Shown here in pieces: positions 1-6,241 of a stretch of 6,255 nucleotides of DNA (position 1 is its first letter; each line of letters starts with the position of its first letter). The DNA comes from Sulfurimonas sp. UBA6014 (GTDB taxonomy: Bacteria > Campylobacterota > Campylobacteria > Campylobacterales > Sulfurimonadaceae): assembly GCA_002428085.1 (NCBI GenBank), contig DJAA01000031.1, positions 1 to 6,255 on the forward strand. Reading direction: 5' to 3'. Under the pieces are notes generated by a model. That model saw only the letters and a program-made list of their open reading frames with translations, ran no database searches and had not been told where the DNA came from. A program made the translations under genes and the position numbers.

Positions 1-8
1 CAAACCTA

Positions 9-1937
9 TCAAGAACTTTCCTTTTGCCAAGTTCTATTTTTTAAAAGAGTCATCAACGTTTTTATTTCATTTTTTAAGTTCTCTACTTCAACTTCAGGTT
101 TGTCTTTTTTGTACTTTAAAACATGGTACAAGTTGCTTATATTTTCAAGCGAAATATGAAGCGCACCCTGCGACCTTTGTAAAAATGTTTGCATGCTTTC
201 ATGGGGATTTTTATGGAGTTTGTGTTTTTTTAAACGCTTTAAGAGTTTGTCCATTTCACACATTAGCGGGTCATTAGAGCTTGTATGTTTTATGCTTATA
301 AAGAGGAGAAAAAGGGCTACAAGTACGAGCGTGAAAATGAGGAGAAATTGCAAGAGGTAGAGCGTGTCGCTGAGGAGTTTGTCCAAAAGTGCCATTTGTT
401 TGGCTCTGTCGTAGCCTAAAACCCAGTTGTTTATCATGTATTTTGTGTACATGTAGTAGTCGTTGAGGGTTTGAAAATAGCGTGAACTTTGCTCATTTTG
501 CACGGCTTGTTCGCTTGAGAGTTCTCTCATGGCTGTGGCTGTGGGGTCAAACCTTACCCAGCCGTACTCTTTTAAATAAAGCTCGACCCACGCATGCGCG
601 TCGGACTCTTTGACTAAGAGGTAGTTTTGTATCATGCTCTCTTTTTTGGGTTTATAGCCGGTGACGACTCTTGAGGGAATGTCTAACATTCTGGCACTTT
701 GCGCAAAAGCTGAGGCGAAATGAACGCAGTACCCGCTTTTTGCCGAAAATAAAAAAGAGTCTAAAAAAGAGTCCAAATCAAGTCCTTTGGGTGCGAGTGC
801 GTAAGAGATTTTTTGCTCTTTAAAAAATGCCATCAAAAGAAGCGCTTTCTCATAGTCGGAAATATTTTGAGTTTTAATCTTTTGAAGTGCTTCAAAAGTC
901 TGCTCATTTTTCTCCACATCAAGTGCGTACAGAGAGTTTTGAGAGAAGAGTTTGTACTTCAGTGCAGAGCTGAGTTGAAATTTCTTTTTTGTGTGGAGGG
1001 GTTTTGTTAAAGAGAGCGTCGAGTCAAAATTGAGCCTTGTATCTTTATGCGCCTGAAGCGGCATATCTAGGGCATAAAACCAGTTGTCGCCATGAGGGTA
1101 AATAGTTACTTCGTACTCTATAAAAGAACTTTTTTGCACTAAAAAATCGGCCTCAAGCGGAGTTTGGCTTTTTTTCCACTCAAGACCTTCTTGCTCATAC
1201 AGTGTCGTGCCTCGAAAGTAAAGGCTTTGCTCCGATATATTTGCATCGGCAAATAAAACCTCCATGACCACTTTGTTGGACAAGCGAACTTCATTTGCAG
1301 TAACACTCATTTTGCCGTCATACCCGCTCACACTATAAACATCCGAGCGAAAACCGAAGTCTGCTTTTTCTATACTGATGCGAGGAAAAACCATAAATAA
1401 AACAAGAACAAGCGGAAGCGATAAAATAAAAAGCCGAGCCGTGAGTTTGAGCGCATCGACGAGCTCGCACTTCATGGCATGCCACATATACAAAACTACA
1501 AAAACAAAAAGGGTGAAAATGGAGTAAAGAAGCATGGTTATAGAGTCGAAGAAGAAAAAACCGAGCATCATGAGAAGCACGGGAGAGAGTTTGAGGTAAA
1601 TGTTGAGTTTTTTCGTGACTTTTTGAAGGGTGAGGGCGTAAATGAGTAAGGCGCTTATGAGAGAGACAAAAAACTGCATTTTTGAAAAATCGGCGAAGTT
1701 ATAGTTTTCAAAAAAAGTCATCCCAATGAGAGTGGCACCTAGGAGCATTAAAATGTACGTATCTCTTGTGTGTGTGCTTTTTTTGAGTATGAAAATGAGT
1801 GCAACAGCAAGATATAAAAACATAAAAAATTGCATCACAAAAAGATGCGGCACTAGGGCTAAAACCAGAGCAATATCAAAGAGCCTCTCAAGTGGAGGCG
1901 GCTTAGTATGTAGCAAGTGTCTGAAGTACGGCGTCAA
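9..1937 (-). CDS. TgpA-like membrane transglutaminase (DUF3488 / transglutaminase core)
   Basis: This is a 642-residue integral membrane protein with a transglutaminase-like thiol enzyme domain facing the periplasm. Hydrophobic segments at about residues 18-50, 60-80, 88-104, 114-155 and 165-186 form the N-terminal membrane bundle. A long soluble region follows (about 187-520), then one more membrane helix (about 525-549) and a charged cytoplasmic tail. The catalytic triad is readable as Cys404 (SGYCVHFASAF), His448 (SDAHAWVEL) and Asp464 (VRFDPTA). This order and length match the TgpA family. The start is TTG at 1937, chosen because AAGGAG lies 7 nt upstream; the first ATG (Met35) would cut into the first membrane segment. 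The gene overlaps the DUF58 gene by 35 bp. The family usually has CEH at the catalytic Cys, whereas CVH is seen here. The fold call is firm. The substrate, whether peptide crosslinking or hydrolysis at the envelope, is unknown. Confidence 0.9.
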   Translation of the reverse strand: MTPYFRHLLHTKPPPLERLFDIALVLALVPHLFVMQFFMFLYLAVALIFILKKSTHTRDTYILMLLGATLIGMTFFENYNFADFSKMQFFVSLISALLIYALTLQKVTKKLNIYLKLSPVLLMMLGFFFFDSITMLLYSIFTLFVFVVLYMWHAMKCELVDALKLTARLFILSLPLVLVLFMVFPRISIEKADFGFRSDVYSVSGYDGKMSVTANEVRLSNKVVMEVLFADANISEQSLYFRGTTLYEQEGLEWKKSQTPLEADFLVQKSSFIEYEVTIYPHGDNWFYALDMPLQAHKDTRLNFDSTLSLTKPLHTKKKFQLSSALKYKLFSQNSLYALDVEKNEQTFEALQKIKTQNISDYEKALLLMAFFKEQKISYALAPKGLDLDSFLDSFLFSAKSGYCVHFASAFAQSARMLDIPSRVVTGYKPKKESMIQNYLLVKESDAHAWVELYLKEYGWVRFDPTATAMRELSSEQAVQNEQSSRYFQTLNDYYMYTKYMINNWVLGYDRAKQMALLDKLLSDTLYLLQFLLIFTLVLVALFLLFISIKHTSSNDPLMCEMDKLLKRLKKHKLHKNPHESMQTFLQRSQGALHISLENISNLYHVLKYKKDKPEVEVENLKNEIKTLMTLLKNRTWQKESS

Positions 1938-2775
1938 AACTTAGCTCCTTTGAATCAAGTTGCGTATCGTTTAAAAGCAGAGTAAAATCAAAGGCATATT
2001 TTTCACACTCTAAAACCCAAAAAGTAAGCTGTGAGAGTTTTTGCTCGTCACTTCCTCGCATGTTTTTAAAATTAAAAAAGAGCTTTTTATTTTCATCTTC
2101 ATACACAAAATTTTTACTCTTTAAAGAGTCATTTTTTGCAAGGGAAGGCCAATGAATGGTGGAGATATTTTCTCCCTGATTGAAATGTTTCAAACCTTCA
2201 AAATCATCTATTTCCCCAAAGGCAGACCTGTTTTTGCGAAAGACTTTAAAAAGAGATTCTCCCTTTGGCTGTGGATAGACTAGAACCTTTTTTTCTAAGG
2301 AAGCAAACTTGTACTTGACCTCATGCGGGAGTGGAAAAAGGGAGTGAATTTTCATTTGAGCAAAGAATGCTTCGCCCCTTTTTGCAAAGCTGTGTTGAAG
2401 CCGTGCGGTTTTGCTTTTGTGCGGCTCTATGAGTGCCAAAGAGGCGGTTTCATCCTCGCAAGTGATGTTGATGTCATAGAGTTTAAAGGGCGAATCATTT
2501 TGTACCAAAAGGGTGTAATCCGCTTTTGTATTTGCGAAAAATCTCTCATGAGAGAGGAGGGAAATTTGAACGCCATAGAGGTTTAAAACACCAAAAATAG
2601 AGGAGGCACTTCCAACACCGACGAGAAAAAACATCATGAGATAAACGATGTTGTAGTTGTGCATGTAGGCTTGCGAAAAAAGGGCGACAATGACAAAAAC
2701 AAGATAATAAAAAACCTTTGTAGGTCTGTTTTTTATACTCTTAAGTATCGATATGTAAGTTTTTAACGATTTCAT
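1903..2775 (-). CDS. DUF58-family membrane-anchored protein
   Basis: This is a 290-residue protein with two N-terminal membrane helices (about residues 21-38 and 42-65) and a soluble remainder. The DUF58 signature is seen at residues 187-216 (GEIDDFEGLKHF, then IHWPSLAKND), corresponding to the family's REYRPGD...IHW block. A strand with VYPQP (about 166-170) precedes it. In many DUF58 proteins a von Willebrand A-like part follows with a DxSxS metal site. Here the equivalent stretch reads LFFNFKNMRGSDE (about 232-244), so the metal-site Asp appears lost. DUF58 proteins are commonly encoded beside MoxR ATPases and are thought to be their partners. The start chosen is ATG at 2775, giving a 35-bp overlap with the ATPase gene. 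An ATG at 2805 (10 residues longer, 65-bp overlap, AGAG 7 nt upstream) is possible. Neither start has a strong ribosome-binding site, which fits translational coupling. Confidence 0.85.
   Translation of the reverse strand: MKSLKTYISILKSIKNRPTKVFYYLVFVIVALFSQAYMHNYNIVYLMMFFLVGVGSASSIFGVLNLYGVQISLLSHERFFANTKADYTLLVQNDSPFKLYDINITCEDETASLALIEPHKSKTARLQHSFAKRGEAFFAQMKIHSLFPLPHEVKYKFASLEKKVLVYPQPKGESLFKVFRKNRSAFGEIDDFEGLKHFNQGENISTIHWPSLAKNDSLKSKNFVYEDENKKLFFNFKNMRGSDEQKLSQLTFWVLECEKYAFDFTLLLNDTQLDSKELSFDAVLQTLATY
1945..1950 (-). promoter_or_regulatory. Shine-Dalgarno site that fixes a TTG start
   Basis: The minus strand reads AAGGAG here, 7 nt before TTG at 1937-1935. It lies inside the end of the DUF58 coding region. 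It is the best ribosome-binding site in the window and supports the non-ATG start of the transglutaminase gene, which has no ATG until codon 35. Confidence 0.75.
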
Positions 2776-3658
2776 CAACAATTTCACTCGGCGTTTTTCT
2801 CTCATGACGCGACTCTAAACGATGATGCGTTACAAAGGGTAAAACTTCCAATATATCCGATGGAATGACGTAGTCTCGCAAAGAGAGCAGTGCCCATGCT
2901 TTTGAGATATTTAAGAGCGTTATTGCCGCTCTTGTGGAGAGCCCGCGAACGTAAAGTGCACTCTCTCTTGTAAACTTGAGTATCTCTTGGAGCAGGTCTA
3001 AAATAGCTTCGCTTGCATACACCTCGCCAAATTTCTTTTGTAAAAGTTCTCGCTCTTCTTGGGTTAAAGAGGCTAAATCATCCAGTGAATATTTCATGCG
3101 CGTTGATAAAATCTCTCTCTCAGCCAAAGCATCAGGATAGCCCAAAGAAAAAGAGATGGCAAATCTGTCGAGTTGGGAAGAGGGAAGCTCGTACGTTCCC
3201 ACCTCTTCAAAAGGGTTTTTCGTGGCTATGACAAAAAACGGAGCGGGCAGTTTGTACGCCTCTCCATCCACACTTACCTGTTTTTCTTCCATGGCTTCTA
3301 AGAGCGCACTTTGTGTTTTGGAAGAAGCTCGGTTGATCTCATCGGCGAGTAAAAACTGTGAAAAAATCGGACCTTTTTTAAAACTAAAAGTCGCATCTTT
3401 GGTACTGTAAAAATTGACACCGATAATATCTGAGGGCAAAAGGTCGCTTGTAAACTGGATTCTTGAGTAATGAAGCCCAAAAACATGTGCGAGTGTTTTT
3501 GCGAGCGTTGTTTTTCCCACGCCGGGAATGTCTTCTATAAGCACGTGCGAATGCGATAAAAAAGCGGCGAGTGAGAGCCTGACTTGCAGCTCCTTGCCTA
3601 TAATAATTTTTTGCGTTTGTGCTAATATTTGCACTATTAAATCTTCATAATTTTTCAT
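2741..3658 (-). CDS. MoxR-family AAA+ ATPase
   Basis: This is a 305-residue cytoplasmic AAA+ ATPase. Motifs in order are Walker A at 43-50 (DIPGVGKT), Walker B at 102-107 (FLLADE), sensor 1 at 143-149 (VIATKNP), an arginine finger in SQLDRF (Arg165), and a C-terminal lid with GLSTRA (sensor 2, Arg243). Length and motif spacing are normal for MoxR. These ATPases are thought to act as chaperone-like remodelling factors for a neighbouring DUF58 or von Willebrand A protein, here the overlapping downstream gene. The start is placed at ATG 3658, where the typical MoxR N-terminus begins (MKNYEDLIVQIL). An in-frame ATG at 3712 would add 18 residues of unlikely sequence and lies upstream of the probable -10 box. 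No Shine-Dalgarno precedes 3658: the 10 bases before it read TGCCCGCCTT. It is probably the first gene of a three-gene operon. Confidence 0.93.
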   Translation of the reverse strand: MKNYEDLIVQILAQTQKIIIGKELQVRLSLAAFLSHSHVLIEDIPGVGKTTLAKTLAHVFGLHYSRIQFTSDLLPSDIIGVNFYSTKDATFSFKKGPIFSQFLLADEINRASSKTQSALLEAMEEKQVSVDGEAYKLPAPFFVIATKNPFEEVGTYELPSSQLDRFAISFSLGYPDALAEREILSTRMKYSLDDLASLTQEERELLQKKFGEVYASEAILDLLQEILKFTRESALYVRGLSTRAAITLLNISKAWALLSLRDYVIPSDILEVLPFVTHHRLESRHERKTPSEIVDEIVKNLHIDT

Positions 3659-3667
3659 AAGGCGGGC

Positions 3668-3673
3668 ATTATA
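3668..3673 (-). promoter_or_regulatory. Probable -10 box for the moxR operon
   Basis: The minus strand reads GTGTTATAATGCCC, with a perfect TATAAT at 3673-3668. The 20 bases upstream are A/T-rich and no TTGACA-like -35 is present, as is usual for vegetative promoters of Campylobacterota. The box ends only 9 nt before the moxR ATG, so the transcript would have almost no leader. The -10 assignment is by sequence only. Confidence 0.55.
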
Positions 3674-3688
3674 ACACGGTTTAAATAA

Positions 3689-3722
3689 TTCCACATGCCA
3701 AGATTTCCACATGCCAAGATTT
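3689..3722. repeat. Perfect 16-bp tandem duplication between divergent promoters
   Basis: The unit CCACATGCCAAGATTT occurs twice head to tail (3691-3706 and 3707-3722), and two further matching T bases at 3689-3690 give 34 bp in total. It sits roughly midway between the two predicted -10 boxes, about 16 bp upstream of the moxR box and 20 bp upstream of the selD box. Each copy contains CATG, which creates spurious upstream ATG codons on both strands. It could be a paired regulator site or a replication-slippage duplication. Confidence 0.9.
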
Positions 3723-3742
3723 AATATTGCCCTTGAAATGGA

Positions 3743-3748
3743 TATAAT
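3743..3748 (+). promoter_or_regulatory. Probable -10 box for the selD-selU operon
   Basis: A perfect TATAAT lies 31 nt before the selD ATG. Transcription would start near 3755 and give a leader of about 25 nt carrying the ribosome-binding site. No convincing -35 is seen at the expected spacing (TTTAAT at 3720-3725). Confidence 0.55.
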
Positions 3749-3768
3749 TGCGGCGATTATTACGCGAA

Positions 3769-3774
3769 AAGGGA
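3769..3774 (+). promoter_or_regulatory. Ribosome-binding site of selD
   Basis: AAGGGA lies 5 nt before ATG 3780. It selects this start over an in-frame ATG at 3711, which lies upstream of the predicted promoter and would add 23 residues not expected for SelD. Confidence 0.65.
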
Positions 3775-3779
3775 AAATA

Positions 3780-4811
3780 ATGGAATCTGTAAAATTAACA
3801 GAATATAGTCATGGGGCAGGGTGTGGGTGTAAAATTTCGCCTATGTTGCTTGATGAAATACTTACAACTACGAGAAAAAATATACTCTATCCACAGCTTT
3901 TAGTGGGTCACGCCAACAAAGATGATGCGGCGGCGTATGACTTAGGCAATGGTACTTCCGTTCTCTCAACGACCGACTTTTTCATGCCTATTGTGGACGA
4001 TGCTTTTACCTTTGGTCAAATTGCGGCGACGAATGCACTGAGCGATATTTATGCCATGGGTGGCAAGCCTTTGATGGCTATTTCTATCTTTGGCTGGCCT
4101 ATTGAAAAGCTCTCGGCAGAGGTTGCAAGAGCGGTGATTGACGGCGGTCGCTCTATTTGTGAAGCGGCGGGTATTCCTTTGGCGGGCGGACATTCTATAG
4201 ATTCTCCTGAGCCGATATTTGGACTTGCGGTGACGGGTATGGTGGAAAATAAAAACTTGATGCAAAACTCAAATGGCGAGGAAAACTGCCTTATTTTTCT
4301 TACAAAACCTTTAGGCATCGGCATTTTATCTACGGCTCAAAAACAAAAAAAGATACAAGAAGGACACATAGAGCCAGCCATAAAAGCGATGACGACACTC
4401 AATAAAATCGGTGCAGAGTTTGCACAACTTGAGGGTGTTGTAACCATGACAGATGTGACGGGTTTTGGACTTCTTGGGCATTTGGTTGAGATTTGTGAAG
4501 CGAGTCATGTAAGTGCAAAAATTTGGTTTGACAAAGTGCCTCTTTTGCCAAATGTTGAAATGTACAGACAACTTGGGTGTATCCCTGGAGGAGCACGCAA
4601 AAACTTTCTAAGTTATGGCTCTAAAATAAGCCAGATGAGCCAACAGCAACGTGAGATTCTTTGTGATGCGCAAACCTCAGGCGGTCTTCTTGTTCTAGTC
4701 AAAAAAGAAGGCGTCGATGTATTTTTAGACGTAGCAAAAACAGCAGGTTTAAGCCTCGAAGCCATCGGAGAGACGATTGCAAAAAGCGAAGTTGCGGTGC
4801 GAGTTTTATAA
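3780..4811 (+). CDS. selD: Selenophosphate synthetase (selenide, water dikinase), Cys form
   Basis: SelD is a cytoplasmic enzyme that makes selenophosphate from selenide and ATP, releasing AMP and phosphate. Selenophosphate is the selenium donor for SelU and, where present, for selenocysteine synthesis. The protein has 343 residues, the normal length. The N-terminal active-site loop HGAGCGCK gives Cys15 and Lys18, equivalent to E. coli Cys17 and Lys20. Both cysteines are TGT codons, so this is not a selenocysteine form. Metal and nucleotide-binding aspartates are seen at Asp49 (KDDAAAYDLG), Asp66 (TTDFFMPIVDD), Asp89 (SDIYAMGGKP) and Asp225 (MTDVTGFGLLGH). The family motifs GGHSIDSPEPIFGLAVTG (137-154) and QTSGGLL (308-314) are intact. 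The start is ATG 3780, aligning with E. coli SelD and preceded by AAGGGA. It is the first gene of the plus-strand unit and its TAA directly abuts the selU ATG. Confidence 0.97.
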   Translation: MESVKLTEYSHGAGCGCKISPMLLDEILTTTRKNILYPQLLVGHANKDDAAAYDLGNGTSVLSTTDFFMPIVDDAFTFGQIAATNALSDIYAMGGKPLMAISIFGWPIEKLSAEVARAVIDGGRSICEAAGIPLAGGHSIDSPEPIFGLAVTGMVENKNLMQNSNGEENCLIFLTKPLGIGILSTAQKQKKIQEGHIEPAIKAMTTLNKIGAEFAQLEGVVTMTDVTGFGLLGHLVEICEASHVSAKIWFDKVPLLPNVEMYRQLGCIPGGARKNFLSYGSKISQMSQQQREILCDAQTSGGLLVLVKKEGVDVFLDVAKTAGLSLEAIGETIAKSEVAVRVL

Positions 4812-5957
4812 ATGTCAAACCTTGAGCAAAGCAGTGATTTTAGGTCGATAGTTTTACATAATACGCCCCTTATAGACGTGCGCGCACCCGTAGAGTTTCA
4901 CAAGGGAGCATTTGCACATGCCATCAATTTACCGCTTATAAACGATGAAGAAAGACATCTCATCGGGATAAAATACAAACAAGAAGGCAACGCAGAAGCC
5001 GTGAAACTTGGCTTAGAGCTTGTGAGCGGTGGGGTGAAAAAAGAGCGTATTCAAGCATGGTCTGATTTTATGGACGCAAATCCACATGCCAAGCTTTACT
5101 GTTTTAGAGGCGGACAACGCTCTCGTATATCGCAAGCGTGGATAAGCGAGAGTGGCAAAGAGATAGTGCGGCTCAAAGGCGGTTATAAGGCTTTTAGAAA
5201 CTTTTTGATGCAAGAAATACAAGACGCACCGAGCCGTTTTACACCTCTCATTTTAGGCGGACGCACGGGTTCGGGTAAAACTTTGCTTTTGAAAAAAGTA
5301 GAAAATTCTATAGATTTAGAAGCACTTGCAAACCATAGAGGTTCCTCTTTTGGCAGAAAACTCACCCCGCAGCCAAGCCAGATAAATTTTGAAAATGCGC
5401 TCGCGTATGATTTGATTCAGAGCTTAGATAAGGGGTTTCAAAGCCTTATTTTTGAAGATGAGGGTCGCCGTGTGGGAAGTGTGTACATCCCTAAAACCTT
5501 TGCCGATTACCTCTCAAGGGCACCGCTTATAGTCCTTGAGACGCCTGATGAAGAACGAGTACAAATCACATTTTTTGAGTATATTGTGAGTGAACAAGAA
5601 AATTATGAAAAGATGTTTGAAGAGGACGCTCTTGATGAGTGGAGAAAAGATATACAAAATGCAATGCAGAGAATCAGTAAAAGAATTGGGCTTGAGAGAT
5701 ATAAAATCGTTTGTGCTTTATTTGAAAATGCCTTCAAAGAGCAGCAGAAAAGTGGAAATTTAGAGCTTTACAAAGAGTGGATAAGGTACCTTTTAAAAGA
5801 ATATTATGACCCGATGTATGATTATCAGATTCTCCAACAAGCTTCAAGGGTTGTTTTTAGAGGCTCGCATGATGCAATACTTGAGTATTTGCATCATCAT
5901 GGAAGTACGACTTCAGTCGTACCAAATATAGGTACGACTGAAGTCGTACTTCCGTAA
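4812..5957 (+). CDS. selU (mnmH): tRNA 2-selenouridine synthase
   Basis: SelU replaces the sulfur of 2-thiouridine at the tRNA wobble position with selenium from selenophosphate, through a geranylated intermediate. The protein has 381 residues. Residues 1 to about 130 form a rhodanese domain with IDVRAPVEF near the start and the catalytic Cys97 (LYCFRGGQRS), the same number as in E. coli. A P-loop domain follows with GRTGSGKT (150-157), NHRGSSFG (174-181), a Walker B-like IFEDEGRR (213-220) and the conserved YYDPMYDYQ (331-339). The start ATG directly follows the selD stop and only a weak purine stretch lies upstream, so translation is probably coupled to selD. The last 18 residues (364-381, GSTTSVVPNIGTTEVVLP) are encoded by a palindromic repeat. 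E. coli SelU has 364 residues, so the natural end was probably near residue 363 and this tail is an added extension. Confidence 0.96.
   Translation: MSNLEQSSDFRSIVLHNTPLIDVRAPVEFHKGAFAHAINLPLINDEERHLIGIKYKQEGNAEAVKLGLELVSGGVKKERIQAWSDFMDANPHAKLYCFRGGQRSRISQAWISESGKEIVRLKGGYKAFRNFLMQEIQDAPSRFTPLILGGRTGSGKTLLLKKVENSIDLEALANHRGSSFGRKLTPQPSQINFENALAYDLIQSLDKGFQSLIFEDEGRRVGSVYIPKTFADYLSRAPLIVLETPDEERVQITFFEYIVSEQENYEKMFEEDALDEWRKDIQNAMQRISKRIGLERYKIVCALFENAFKEQQKSGNLELYKEWIRYLLKEYYDPMYDYQILQQASRVVFRGSHDAILEYLHHHGSTTSVVPNIGTTEVVLP
5901..5953. repeat. Nested perfect palindrome (REP-like element) in the 3' end of selU
   Basis: Arms 5901-5923 and 5931-5953 are exact 23-bp reverse complements around a 7-bp loop (AAATATA). 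Each arm is itself a hairpin: GTACGACT-TC-AGTCGTAC at 5905-5922 and GTACGACT-GA-AGTCGTAC at 5932-5949. The octamer or its complement therefore occurs four times. The mRNA could fold as one long stem or as two short hairpins. The element begins at the first base of codon 364 and ends just before the stop. No T-run follows on either strand, so it is not a standard intrinsic terminator, although it may affect mRNA stability or expression of the next gene. The shape resembles dispersed REP or in-frame palindromic elements. Only this copy is visible, so dispersal is an inference. Confidence 0.92.
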
Positions 5958-5965
5958 AGAGAGAG
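5958..5965 (+). promoter_or_regulatory. Purine-rich ribosome-binding site of the downstream small gene
   Basis: AGAGAGAG lies between the selU stop and ATG 5975, with a 9-nt gap to the start. It lies 5 bases after the palindrome, so folding of the stem could influence ribosome access to it. Confidence 0.5.
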
Positions 5966-5974
5966 AAAAAAACC

Positions 5975-6241
5975 ATGATATACAAATCAAAACAAGGCGA
6001 TTTAGACCTCTCAAAACTCACACGATTATACCCTGCCGTCATCGTCGATATGCACGGAGAAGTGGCGGAGATGAGTTTGGAATGGGTGGAGCTTTACGGC
6101 GAGAAGGTGAAGCTTGTTTCTTATATTTTGGTTTTTGATTTTGCCCCTTTGCATGAAGATGAAAAAAACAGAGTGACACTTTCTCATGAGACAAAAGAAG
6201 AGCTCATAGCGACCATGACGGAGGTAGCAAAATTTTTCTAA
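5975..6241 (+). CDS. Small acidic protein of unknown function, third gene of the selD unit
   Basis: I do not recognise this 88-residue protein. It has no cysteine, no signal peptide and no membrane helix, and it is rich in Glu, Lys and Val. The middle (about residues 20-58) reads as alternating strands (AVIVDMHGEVAEMSLEWVEL, then VKLVSYILVFDFAPL). The end (about 69-88) reads as a helix (SHETKEELIATMTEVAKFF). This suggests a small mixed alpha/beta soluble fold. It starts 17 bp after the selU stop on the same strand, with a purine-rich ribosome-binding site and no obvious promoter, so it is probably co-transcribed with selD-selU. Its reading frame spans the available space and its codon use resembles its neighbours, which supports a real gene. 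A selenium-related role is suggested only by position. Confidence 0.75.
   Translation: MIYKSKQGDLDLSKLTRLYPAVIVDMHGEVAEMSLEWVELYGEKVKLVSYILVFDFAPLHEDEKNRVTLSHETKEELIATMTEVAKFF

Noticed and set aside
691..706. TGGCAC...TTTGC resembling a sigma-54 promoter
   Set aside because: The two elements lack the required 5-base spacing, and the site is inside the transglutaminase gene on the opposite strand with no gene downstream.
3659..3712. In-frame upstream ATG giving the MoxR ATPase 18 extra residues
   Set aside because: It spans the predicted -10 box, has no ribosome-binding site, and MoxR proteins normally begin where ATG 3658 lies.
3711..3779. In-frame upstream ATG giving SelD 23 extra N-terminal residues
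   Set aside because: The ATG is part of the tandem repeat, lies upstream of the TATAAT box, and the extension has no counterpart in E. coli SelD. ATG 3780 has AAGGGA 5 nt upstream.
3966..4324. Long open frames antisense to selD
   Set aside because: They are fully covered by the well-supported selD gene, have no ribosome-binding site, and their translations look like frame shadows rich in Arg, His and Ser.
5081..5093. 13-bp match (TCCACATGCCAAG) between selU and the intergenic tandem repeat
   Set aside because: In selU it codes NPHAK within the rhodanese domain. One 13-bp match in a window of this size is near chance expectation, so I do not treat it as a third repeat copy.
5901..5953. Palindrome as a rho-independent terminator
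   Set aside because: The stem is long but no T-run follows it on the plus strand (GTAAAGAGAGAG), nor on the minus strand. It is also inside coding sequence with a gene 21 bp further on.
5901..5953. CRISPR-like or satellite array
   Set aside because: The octamer copies form one symmetric palindrome with a single 7-bp loop. There are no regularly spaced repeats with unique spacers.
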